From Paenibacillaceae bacterium (lineage in GTDB: Bacteria; Bacillota; Bacilli; Paenibacillales; NBRC-103111), in NCBI GenBank assembly GCA_020697475.1, contig JAJFMO010000166.1, forward strand, positions 1-7,293: a stretch of DNA of 7,293 nt, written 5' to 3'. The stretch's first letter is position 1, and each line of letters begins with the position of its first letter. A model generated the notes under the pieces. The model was not told the origin of the DNA. It did no database searches and was given only the letters and a program-made list of their open reading frames with translations. Made by a program: the position numbers and the translations under genes. This document shows positions 1 through 5,503 of the stretch, one piece after another.

Positions 1-244
1 ATGATGCGAATATGGGGGTTGGAACAGTGCGTTTGCTGAACGTTGGAGATGCACGATACTGCCGACTAACCAACCTTATGGCACTGTCGATTTAATGTGG
101 GTTCCATATCTTTGGTTACCGTAACTATCTCGCCTCTCTGCTCCGTTTCCGCACCATTAGTTTGTAGGAACATGGAACGAAATGGTTCGCGAGCATACAG
201 CTGAATAGCCGTAAACCCATTGGGTCACGTGGTAATTGGTCTGG

Positions 245-261
245 TTAACGGCAACCGTTAA
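245..261. repeat. Perfect inverted repeat TTAACGG-CAA-CCGTTAA
   Basis: Seven-base arms (245-251 and 255-261) are exactly complementary around a three-base centre. The right arm CCGTTAA recurs in the right arm of the next hairpin at 306-312, so the two look like related elements 46 bp apart. There is no adjacent T-run, so a terminator role is not supported. It could be a short structured RNA element or a protein-binding palindrome. Confidence 0.5.
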
Positions 262-290
262 GTGGGTTAGGGAGCGTCAGGTTTGGTCGG

Positions 291-312
291 TTAGCGGCTG
301 AGAAGCCGTTAA
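291..312 (+). repeat. Nine-pair hairpin with GAGA tetraloop
   Basis: TTAGCGGCT (291-299) pairs with AGCCGTTAA (304-312) through eight Watson-Crick pairs and one G-U wobble. On the + strand the loop is GAGA, which fits the GNRA class of stable RNA tetraloops. On the minus strand the loop would be TCTC. No T-tract follows, so it is not a classic terminator. It shares CCGTTAA with the inverted repeat at 245-261. Confidence 0.5.
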
Positions 313-500
313 AACGTAGGGGTAAGCACAGTTTGTTGGGGTTTGCAGCAAATTAGCTGTTATCCAGATAGGGGAGTGAAGGGTTAGAAAGCAAATGGGT
401 TTTATTGAAATAACGTGGGGTGTGGATGAATGAGGTTTGGTACTTATAATAGTCGAAATGAATTAGTAGGTTAAAGCTCCCCATGGGCACATAATCCTTG

Positions 501-523
501 AAAAAAAGGCCAATAATGGCTTT
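501..523 (-). terminator. Possible intrinsic terminator of the minus-strand oxygenase gene
   Basis: Read on the minus strand, AAAGCCA (523-517), loop TTAT and TGGCCTT (512-506) form a seven-pair stem including one G-U pair. The sequence then continues as Ts, giving a run of seven Ts (507-501). Stem plus T-tract is the layout of a Rho-independent terminator. It lies about 210 bp past the stop codon at 737 and its stem has only four G-C pairs, so it may be weak or a second-line terminator behind the hairpin at 597-626. Confidence 0.45.
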
Positions 524-596
524 AACATGCCCACAGGAGCACAACTTACATAGGTTAAGGCCAGTAATTTAAATCTCCAATGGACGAGCAATCGCA

Positions 597-626
597 CGAA
601 ATAAGGCCAAATATGGCCTTATTTCG
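597..626 (-). terminator. Perfect 13-bp hairpin downstream of the oxygenase gene
   Basis: CGAAATAAGGCCA (597-609) is followed by AATA and the exact reverse complement TGGCCTTATTTCG (614-626). A perfect 13-pair stem with a 4-base loop, about 110 bp beyond the stop at 737, suggests a 3'-end element for that transcript. No T-run follows on either strand outside the stem, so it may act as an mRNA-stabilising hairpin or attenuating structure and not as a textbook terminator. Its core GGCCA/TGGCC resembles the hairpin at 506-523. Confidence 0.45.
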
Positions 627-736
627 CACCGCAACAGCCACCGCCGATCGCAAACGCTAAGCCTTCAACGCTAGCCACCACGAGCCAACGCGCGGACTCC
701 CTTCACCGTATCCACGCTCGCTCGGCTTCGCCTCGC
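627..736. other. GC-rich 3' flank of the oxygenase gene
   Basis: This spacer lies between the stop of the minus-strand oxygenase gene and the 13-bp hairpin. It is clearly more GC-rich than the region to its left, and no start codon with an RBS was seen in it. It is most simply the 3' untranslated part of the oxygenase transcript. Confidence 0.4.
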
Positions 737-1585
737 TTACCGCGAATACACGAGCGGGTTCAGCTCGCTAGCCGCTACATCGCCCGGCGCGAGACCCGGC
801 AGCCACGACTTCAAATCGTTCTTGCGCGCGTTGCTGTCCGGCTCCACCACTTTCGCCCCGTCGGCGAAATAGATGACCGTCATCACCTCGCGCATCGTGT
901 CTGTCGGGTTGCCCGGCGCACTATGCAACGTCCAACCATAATGGAACGTGGCATCACCCGCCGCCATCGCTCCATGCGTCACCGTCGCAAGTCCGGTGCC
1001 TTCAATATACTCCGCCAGAGATTTGTGCGACTCGTCCGAGATGACCGCTTTGCTGACGAAGCCTTTGCGATGCGACCCGTCGGCGAACGTCATCGAGCCG
1101 ACTTCCTCGCCGATCGGCACGAGCGGCATCCACATCGTGACCGTATTGGGCGTATCGAGAGGCCAATAAATTTGATCCTGATGCCAGGGCGTGTGCCCGC
1201 CGCCGGCTTCCTTAAACAGCGCCTGATCGTGATAGATGCGAACCCCGTCCACACCCATCAAATCGGCGGCAATCTTGGCGAAGCGGCGCGCCAGGACAAA
1301 TTTGCGCACAATCTCCCTCGCTTCTCCGTCTCCTTTTTTCCACAAATTAATGATTTGTAAAAAAGCTCTGCCATACGTATCCCGCTCGGACAATGGAGTA
1401 TGCTGCCGGTTCAACTTGCGCACCAACTCGTTAATCGCCGGACGCACGATCGCAATCCCACCTTCGTCGGCCACCCCGCGCAAACAAATATGTCCCCGCT
1501 CCTGAAATTGCTGAATTTGCCCGTCCTGCAAGCTGTAGTCGCGGTCCAACACGGACAACCCTTCCCCATGATTGATAGAATTCAT
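737..1585 (-). CDS. Phytanoyl-CoA dioxygenase (PhyH) family protein
   Basis: This 282-residue protein belongs to the PhyH family of cytoplasmic non-haem Fe(II)/2-oxoglutarate oxygenases, which couple oxidative decarboxylation of 2-oxoglutarate to hydroxylation of a substrate. The iron ligands are visible as H135-x-D137 (in TPWHQDQIYW) and H221 (in TLHSAPGN). R232, eleven residues after the distal histidine, is well placed to bind the 2-oxoglutarate carboxylate. The segment GSMTFADGSHRKG (163-175) is typical of the family, and the length is near that of many bacterial members. No signal peptide or membrane segment is seen. The ATG is supported by GAGGAG (1593-1598) seven bases upstream and a promoter at 1613-1641. 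It is transcribed divergently from the exporter operon, so a shared role is not implied. Bacterial PhyH proteins act on varied small molecules; the substrate cannot be read from the sequence. Confidence 0.93.
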   Translation of the reverse strand: MNSINHGEGLSVLDRDYSLQDGQIQQFQERGHICLRGVADEGGIAIVRPAINELVRKLNRQHTPLSERDTYGRAFLQIINLWKKGDGEAREIVRKFVLARRFAKIAADLMGVDGVRIYHDQALFKEAGGGHTPWHQDQIYWPLDTPNTVTMWMPLVPIGEEVGSMTFADGSHRKGFVSKAVISDESHKSLAEYIEGTGLATVTHGAMAAGDATFHYGWTLHSAPGNPTDTMREVMTVIYFADGAKVVEPDSNARKNDLKSWLPGLAPGDVAASELNPLVYSR

Positions 1586-1592
1586 AAGCTCA

Positions 1593-1598
1593 CTCCTC
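1593..1598 (-). promoter_or_regulatory. Ribosome binding site of the PhyH-family gene
   Basis: GAGGAG on the minus strand ends seven bases before the ATG at 1585-1583, a good spacing. It fixes the start codon used for the oxygenase. Confidence 0.75.
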
Positions 1599-1612
1599 TT
1601 TTCTTTGCTTCA

Positions 1613-1641
1613 ATTATATCTGTGGATGAAAAGCTTGGCAT
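1613..1641 (-). promoter_or_regulatory. Sigma-A-like promoter for the PhyH-family gene
   Basis: On the minus strand a perfect -10 box TATAAT (1618-1613) is preceded by a 17-base spacer and the -35-like hexamer ATGCCA (1641-1636, four of six matches to TTGACA). Transcription would begin near 1606, giving a leader of about 20 bases that contains the ribosome binding site. The weak -35 box suggests modest or activator-assisted expression. Confidence 0.55.
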
Positions 1642-1780
1642 GGTGAAAGCCGACTAAATTTATTGTCAAAATGAACTTTCGATGAGCCTGCGAAAATTTA
1701 TGTATCATTAAGTGTTCGTTCATACTGAATTCACATACGCCATCTAAAGTGAATAGCAAGCTAAATAACATGAACATCCC

Positions 1781-1789
1781 GGAGGGAGG
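1781..1789 (+). promoter_or_regulatory. Strong RBS that sets the adaptor start at 1797
   Basis: GGAGGGAGG ends seven bases before ATG 1797. A longer in-frame reading from GTG 1749 would place this Shine-Dalgarno inside the coding sequence and put 16 polar residues before the membrane anchor, so 1797 is preferred. Confidence 0.8.
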
Positions 1790-1796
1790 AACGAGA

Positions 1797-3524
1797 ATGA
1801 GATTGCTGCGCAGCAAGTTATGGTTGTCCGTAATCGCTGCAATCCTTCTATGCGGTTCCGGCAGTTACTATTATTATACTCTTCAGAAGCCGCAGAAAAA
1901 AACTGCAAGCGTACAAGAAAAGGTCGCCACGGTGAAAAAGGGGTCAATCCGTTCGACCGTATCCGGAACGTCCCAATTCGAAGCTCAGGATATGCAAAAT
2001 GTGATCGCACCCGCGGACGGGACGATCAAAGCGATGAACCTGACCAAAAATCAGGCCGTGGCGAAAGGCGATGTGCTTGTACAAATTTCCGACCCTTTGG
2101 CGGAGACGAACATGCAAGCCGCACAATCGTCGCTCACGCAAATGGAGAAAGATTTAGCCGATTTGCAAAATCAACGAAACAATTTGGCAGTGATCGCACC
2201 GGCCAGCGGGAAAATGACGTTGTCCGGCAACCTCGACAGCGGCTCCAATGTCGGCAAAAATTCACGAATCGGCTCGATATCCAATACCTCCTCTTTCACC
2301 GCGAAGCTGCCGTTCAACTACGAAGATGCGACTCAACTGAAGCAAGGCGATAAGGTCGATTTGTCGATCGACGGCTTTTTGCTTACGAAGACGGGCGTTG
2401 TGCAATCGGTCGACTCGCAGACGAAAGCCGATGCGACAGGCGGCAGATTGGCGATTGTGAATATTTCGGTCAAGAACGACGGAACGCTTGATGCCGGCAT
2501 GAACGTCAAGGGCACCGCGGACATCAACGGACGCGCCGTCGATTCGCAAGGAAAAGCCGCGTTGGATTATGTGACGGTGACACCGGTATTTTCGGTTGCT
2601 TCCGGTACAGTCCAAGAGTTGAAAGTAAAGAACGCCGCTTATGTTAACCAAGGCGACACTATCGCCACGCTGATCAACGATACGATCGACGATCAAATCG
2701 CCGACAAGCAGGCGTCGATCGAGCGGCAAAAGCTTACGGTCCAAGACACAACAGAGAAAGTGAACGAGCTTACGCTCACCGCACCGTTCGACGGCGTCTT
2801 CTCCACCGACTTTGCCAACAAGAAGACGAACGTGCTGGCCAGCTATCCGGTCGGCTCGAAAGTCGTCGCCCAAACGGTGTTCGGCGCAGTAGCGAGCCTC
2901 GATTATATGCAACTGCCGATTCAAGTCGACGAAATCGACTTGCCGAATATTAAAGTCGGCGCCAAGGCGATCGTGAAGGTCGACGCCCTTCCGAATCAAA
3001 TGTTCCAAGGCGAGCTGACGCAATTGTCGACCGTCGGGACAACGACCAACGGGGTCACCTACTTCGATGCAGTGCTTTCGGTGAAAAACGCCGGCGATCT
3101 CCGCTACGGGATGACGGCCACCGCCGACATCATCATCGCTGACAGATCCGATGTGCTGACCGTGCCGATCGAAGCGGTGCATCAACGCGGCGGCAAACAC
3201 TATGTCACTTTGAAAGATGACGATGGAACGAATAAGGAACAGGAAGTGGAGATCGGCGCGCACGACAGCACCAATATCGAAATTACAAAAGGCTTGAACG
3301 AAGGCGATAAAATCGTCGCCAGCGCAAGCTCCAGACAGCGGCAAACAGGCAGTCCGGATCAAGTTCAGCAGCTTCGCCAGCAATTCCAAGGCGGCGCTGG
3401 CGGTGCAGGTGCTACTGGAGGCGCGGCGGGCAGAAACGGTGGAGCAGGCGGCCAAGGCGGCGGAGCGGTGAATTTCGGCGGTGGCGGCAACTTCGGCGGC
3501 GGTGGCCGTGGCGGTGGCGGCTGA
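1797..3524 (+). CDS. HlyD/MacA-type membrane-fusion adaptor with duplicated core
   Basis: This 575-residue protein is the likely extracytoplasmic adaptor of the ABC exporter encoded just downstream. An uncleaved N-terminal anchor is seen (basic MRLLRSK, hydrophobic residues 8-20). The body shows two successive adaptor units. Unit 1 (about 66-245) has a lipoyl half (IAPADGTIKAM, 70-80), a short helical hairpin (about 103-130), a second lipoyl half (VIAPASGKM, 132-140) and a beta-barrel ending near GMNVKGTADI. Unit 2 (about 259-447) repeats this order: SVASGTVQEL (266-275), helices (about 297-325), LTAPFDGVF (327-335) and a barrel ending GMTATADI. A membrane-proximal domain follows (about 451-511), then a Gly-rich tail (532-575). 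YknX-like adaptors from Bacillus are near 380 residues, so this one is much longer. The short hairpins suit a Gram-positive pump with no outer-membrane partner. The ATPase gene starts 49 bp after its stop. Substrate unknown. Confidence 0.88.
   Translation: MRLLRSKLWLSVIAAILLCGSGSYYYYTLQKPQKKTASVQEKVATVKKGSIRSTVSGTSQFEAQDMQNVIAPADGTIKAMNLTKNQAVAKGDVLVQISDPLAETNMQAAQSSLTQMEKDLADLQNQRNNLAVIAPASGKMTLSGNLDSGSNVGKNSRIGSISNTSSFTAKLPFNYEDATQLKQGDKVDLSIDGFLLTKTGVVQSVDSQTKADATGGRLAIVNISVKNDGTLDAGMNVKGTADINGRAVDSQGKAALDYVTVTPVFSVASGTVQELKVKNAAYVNQGDTIATLINDTIDDQIADKQASIERQKLTVQDTTEKVNELTLTAPFDGVFSTDFANKKTNVLASYPVGSKVVAQTVFGAVASLDYMQLPIQVDEIDLPNIKVGAKAIVKVDALPNQMFQGELTQLSTVGTTTNGVTYFDAVLSVKNAGDLRYGMTATADIIIADRSDVLTVPIEAVHQRGGKHYVTLKDDDGTNKEQEVEIGAHDSTNIEITKGLNEGDKIVASASSRQRQTGSPDQVQQLRQQFQGGAGGAGATGGAAGRNGGAGGQGGGAVNFGGGGNFGGGGRGGGG
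3390..3521 (+). repeat. Glycine-rich low-complexity tail of the adaptor
   Basis: This stretch codes for residues 532-575 of the adaptor, dominated by Gly with a few Ala, Asn, Arg and Phe (for example NFGGGGNFGGGGRGGGG at the very end). The DNA is a run of imperfect GGC/GGT/GGA codons, prone to slippage. The tail is probably disordered and lies outside the membrane. It could be a spacer or a contact site with the cell wall or the secreted partner; this is inference. Confidence 0.8.
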
Positions 3525-3558
3525 TCTTATGGGCCCTGACCCGAAGCTCCGAACGGAC

Positions 3559-3565
3559 AGGAGGG
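3559..3565 (+). promoter_or_regulatory. RBS that sets the ATPase start at 3574
   Basis: AGGAGGG ends eight bases before ATG 3574. The frame is open further upstream to an ATG at 3481, but that would overlap the adaptor's Gly-rich tail and add 31 Ala-rich residues unlike any ABC ATPase, so 3574 is the start. Confidence 0.85.
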
Positions 3566-3573
3566 AACAACGG

Positions 3574-4299
3574 ATGGATAATATGATCGAGCTTGAACAT
3601 ATCGTCAAAACGTATCAACGCGGCGCCGAAACGCTCCACATCTTAAAGAGTGTGTCGCTGACCGTGGCTCGCGGCGATTTCGTGGCGATCGTCGGTCCCA
3701 GCGGTTCGGGCAAGTCTACGCTGATGAATACGATCGGCCTGCTCGATGTGCCGGATTCCGGGACGTACCGGCTCGACGGCGTGCTCACGAGCAACATGAG
3801 CGACAACGGCTTGGCCGAGCTGCGCAACCGAAAGATCGGGTTTATTTTTCAGCAATTCAACTTGCTGCCCCGACTGACCGCCCTGGAAAACGTCGAATTG
3901 CCGATGATCTATTCCGGGATCGGCAAGAAGGAACGCCGGGAACGGGCGCTCGTCGTGCTTGAGCGGCTTGGGATGGGCGAGCGCGGCCACCACAAGCCGA
4001 GCGAGCTGTCCGGAGGCCAGCAACAGCGGGTGGCGATCGCCCGGGCACTGGCCGGCAACCCGTCGCTCATGCTGGCCGACGAACCGACCGGAGCGCTCGA
4101 TTCCAAGACGAGCGCCGAGGTGCTGGAGCTGATTGTCCAGCTCAACCGGCAAGGCAACACGATCGTGTTGATTACCCACGATATGCATATCGCCGAGAAT
4201 GCCAGGCGTATCGTGACGATCCGAGACGGAGAGATTGTCAGCGACGAACGGCTGGACGGCGCGCCCTCCGAACGACTGACTGAAGCGGTGAGCCGATGA
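3574..4299 (+). CDS. ABC transporter ATP-binding protein, MacB/LolD/YknY type
   Basis: This 241-residue nucleotide-binding protein should power the permease encoded next to it, working as a dimer on the cytoplasmic face of the membrane. All ABC motifs are intact: Walker A GPSGSGKST (41-49), Q-loop in FQQFNLLPR (92-100), signature LSGGQQQR (145-152), Walker B LMLADE with catalytic E170, D-loop GALD (173-176) and H-loop H202 in ITHD. The sequence around the Q-loop and the phrase ADEPTGALDSKT are characteristic of the MacB/LolD/FtsE exporter group and not of importers. The length is usual for this group. Its stop overlaps the permease start as ATGA, which implies translational coupling and a fixed stoichiometry. 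The final segment after about 222 is short and polar. Confidence 0.96.
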   Translation: MDNMIELEHIVKTYQRGAETLHILKSVSLTVARGDFVAIVGPSGSGKSTLMNTIGLLDVPDSGTYRLDGVLTSNMSDNGLAELRNRKIGFIFQQFNLLPRLTALENVELPMIYSGIGKKERRERALVVLERLGMGERGHHKPSELSGGQQQRVAIARALAGNPSLMLADEPTGALDSKTSAEVLELIVQLNRQGNTIVLITHDMHIAENARRIVTIRDGEIVSDERLDGAPSERLTEAVSR

Positions 4300-5474
4300 G
4301 AACGATCGAACTCGTCGTTATGGCGCTGAGGGCGATTCTCGGCAACCCGATGCGGACCATTTTGACCATGTTGGGTGTGATTATCGGTGTCAGCTCCGTC
4401 GTCACACTCGTGGCGATCGGCCAAGGCGCGCAGGTGCAAATTGAGAAGCAGTACGAAAATTTGGGCACGAATTTGATCGTCGCCAACGTCCTCGGACGCG
4501 GTCGGGCGCAACAGCTCGACTATAACGACCTGATGCAGCTGGAGATGCTCCCGGAAATCGGGGCTATGGCGCCGACGGTGAATAAGAACAATTCGAACGT
4601 CAAGTTTGAGCATAATGAAGACCAATTTAACGTGGTCGGAACGAACGATAGGTACCTTGAGATGATGAAAGGCGAAATGGCTTCCGGGCGGTTTCTGGTC
4701 GATGGAGATCTCGAATTCCGCAGCTCAGTCGCTGTCCTCGGCAGTGAGACGGCCACCACGTTGTTTCCCGGGGAAGATCCGCTCGGCAAGGTGGTTACGA
4801 TCGAAGGTATCAGTTTTAACGTCATTGGAGTCATGCAGAAGAAAGGCTCGACAATCGGCGGCACTTCCCTCGATACTTCGGTCATCGTTCCGCTGGAGAC
4901 AGCGCGCAGGACGTTCAAGATCGGCTCGATCACCACAACCTATGTGGAAGCGGCGACCAAGGACGATTTGACCCAGGCGCAAACCACTTTGACCCAATAC
5001 TTGACTTACAAATTCAAGAGCAGCAATGGATTTCGGCTGTTGAACCAGGATCAGTTGATGAACGCTCGGGTCGCTGCGTCCAGCACGCTCACGAATCAGT
5101 TGATCAGTGTCGCTTGTATTTCGCTGTTGGTCGGCGGTATCGGCATTATGAACATTATGCTTGTGACGATCAGCGAACGGACACGGGAGATCGGCATTCG
5201 CAAATCGATCGGCGCCAAGCGCCGCAACATCCTGCTGCAGTTTCTCGTCGAAGCGGCGGTCATCAGCAGTCTGGGCGGATTGATCGGGCTCATTCTCGGT
5301 TGCGCTCTGTCATGGGCGATACCGCTCATCAATCCGGCGCAAGCGACGAAGCTGTCGCTCGATGTAGGCATTTATGCGTTCTTGTTCTCGGCGCTGGTCG
5401 GCATCATCTTCGGCCTCTATCCCGCTAACAAAGCGTCCAAATTGCGTCCGATCGACGCGCTCAGATTCGATTAA
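4296..5474 (+). CDS. ABC transporter permease, MacB/FtsX (YknZ-like) type
   Basis: This 392-residue membrane protein is the transmembrane subunit of a type VII ABC system. It has the family layout: an N-terminal amphipathic stretch, TM1 (about 21-43, in the conserved NPMRTILTMLGVIIGVSSVV segment), a large extracytoplasmic domain (about 44-265) of the MacB_PCD kind, then TM2 (about 268-291), TM3 (about 317-344) and TM4 (about 356-376). GGIGIMNIMLVTISERTREI followed by GIRKSIGA marks the coupling region at the end of TM2 that contacts the ATPase, and the C-terminus YPANKASKLRPIDALRFD is typical. It begins inside the ATPase stop codon, and the next gene starts 29 bp after its own stop. In this family the complex uses ATP to move extracytoplasmic domains and so transmit force to, or expel, substrates such as peptides or lipoproteins. 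No substrate can be assigned here. Confidence 0.95.
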   Translation: MRTIELVVMALRAILGNPMRTILTMLGVIIGVSSVVTLVAIGQGAQVQIEKQYENLGTNLIVANVLGRGRAQQLDYNDLMQLEMLPEIGAMAPTVNKNNSNVKFEHNEDQFNVVGTNDRYLEMMKGEMASGRFLVDGDLEFRSSVAVLGSETATTLFPGEDPLGKVVTIEGISFNVIGVMQKKGSTIGGTSLDTSVIVPLETARRTFKIGSITTTYVEAATKDDLTQAQTTLTQYLTYKFKSSNGFRLLNQDQLMNARVAASSTLTNQLISVACISLLVGGIGIMNIMLVTISERTREIGIRKSIGAKRRNILLQFLVEAAVISSLGGLIGLILGCALSWAIPLINPAQATKLSLDVGIYAFLFSALVGIIFGLYPANKASKLRPIDALRFD

Positions 5475-5488
5475 TGTTTACAGATTTG

Positions 5489-5495
5489 AAGGAGG
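5489..5495 (+). promoter_or_regulatory. RBS of the secreted repeat protein gene
   Basis: AAGGAGG, near full complementarity to the 16S rRNA tail, ends eight bases before ATG 5504. The whole gap after the permease stop is only 29 bp, with no room for a terminator, which supports co-transcription. Confidence 0.85.
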
Positions 5496-5503
5496 CGTTA
5501 GAC

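Larger units (their letters stand above)
1..596. other. Gene-free intergenic stretch, G-skewed
   Basis: No reading frame here has a ribosome binding site, a recognisable protein or codon use like the genes to the right. The only frame above 60 codons (353-544, minus) gives an aromatic-rich, unrecognisable 63-residue peptide and is not called. By direct count, 241-480 holds 80 G and 27 C on the + strand, and 361-480 is only about 38% GC, lower than the nearby genes appear. Several short inverted repeats lie here (115-125, 215-225, 245-261, 291-312, 506-523). No tRNA, rRNA, tmRNA, SRP or T-box signature was recognised. It may be a decayed region, the 3' flank of the minus-strand gene, or an unrecognised small RNA. 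Confidence 0.6.
1586..1796. promoter_or_regulatory. Divergent intergenic control region
   Basis: These 211 bp separate the minus-strand oxygenase gene from the + strand exporter operon and must carry the start signals for both unless the operon promoter lies elsewhere. The minus-strand promoter is clear. No good sigma-A promoter was found on the + strand: AT-rich hexamers such as TATCAT (1703-1708), CATACT (1721-1726) and TAAAGT (1745-1750) all lack a well-spaced -35 partner. An 8-bp palindrome TGAATTCA lies at 1726-1733. The operon may depend on an alternative sigma factor or an activator, but no specific site can be named. Confidence 0.5.

Noticed and set aside
330..420. G-quadruplex from GGGG runs
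   Set aside because: The runs are separated by more than the usual loop length, so no compact four-tract motif is present.
353..544. 63-codon minus-strand open frame in the left gene-free region
   Set aside because: It has no good ribosome binding site, an aromatic-rich composition unlike the neighbours and no recognisable similarity, and it overlaps the hairpin at 506-523.
923..1360. 145-codon + strand frame opposite the PhyH-family gene
   Set aside because: The protein is Arg-rich and unrecognisable, while the minus strand encodes an intact oxygenase with all catalytic residues.
1664..1669. Consensus TTGACA on the minus strand as -35 of the PhyH-family gene
   Set aside because: The sequence 17 bases downstream is TCACCA, not a -10 box, and the perfect TATAAT at 1618-1613 is too far away.
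1663..1708. TTGTCA (1663) with TATCAT (1703) as a + strand promoter of the operon
   Set aside because: The hexamers are 34 bases apart, far outside the 16-18 base spacing required.
1726..1733. TGAATTCA palindrome as a regulator operator
   Set aside because: The symmetry stops at 8 bp (an EcoRI-type word expected by chance) and no extended operator pattern could be made out.
1749..1796. GTG start at 1749 giving a 591-residue adaptor
   Set aside because: The GGAGGGAGG site at 1781-1789 fits ATG 1797, and the extra residues would precede the membrane anchor with polar sequence.
3481..3573. Upstream ATG at 3481 for the ATPase
   Set aside because: It would overlap the adaptor's Gly-rich coding tail and add a non-homologous Ala-rich leader; ATG 3574 has a proper RBS.
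2262..3608. 448-codon minus-strand open frame opposite the adaptor gene
   Set aside because: It is antisense to a gene with clear domains, and its Arg/His/Ala-rich low-complexity product is what the reverse of GC-biased codons gives. It is a shadow frame.
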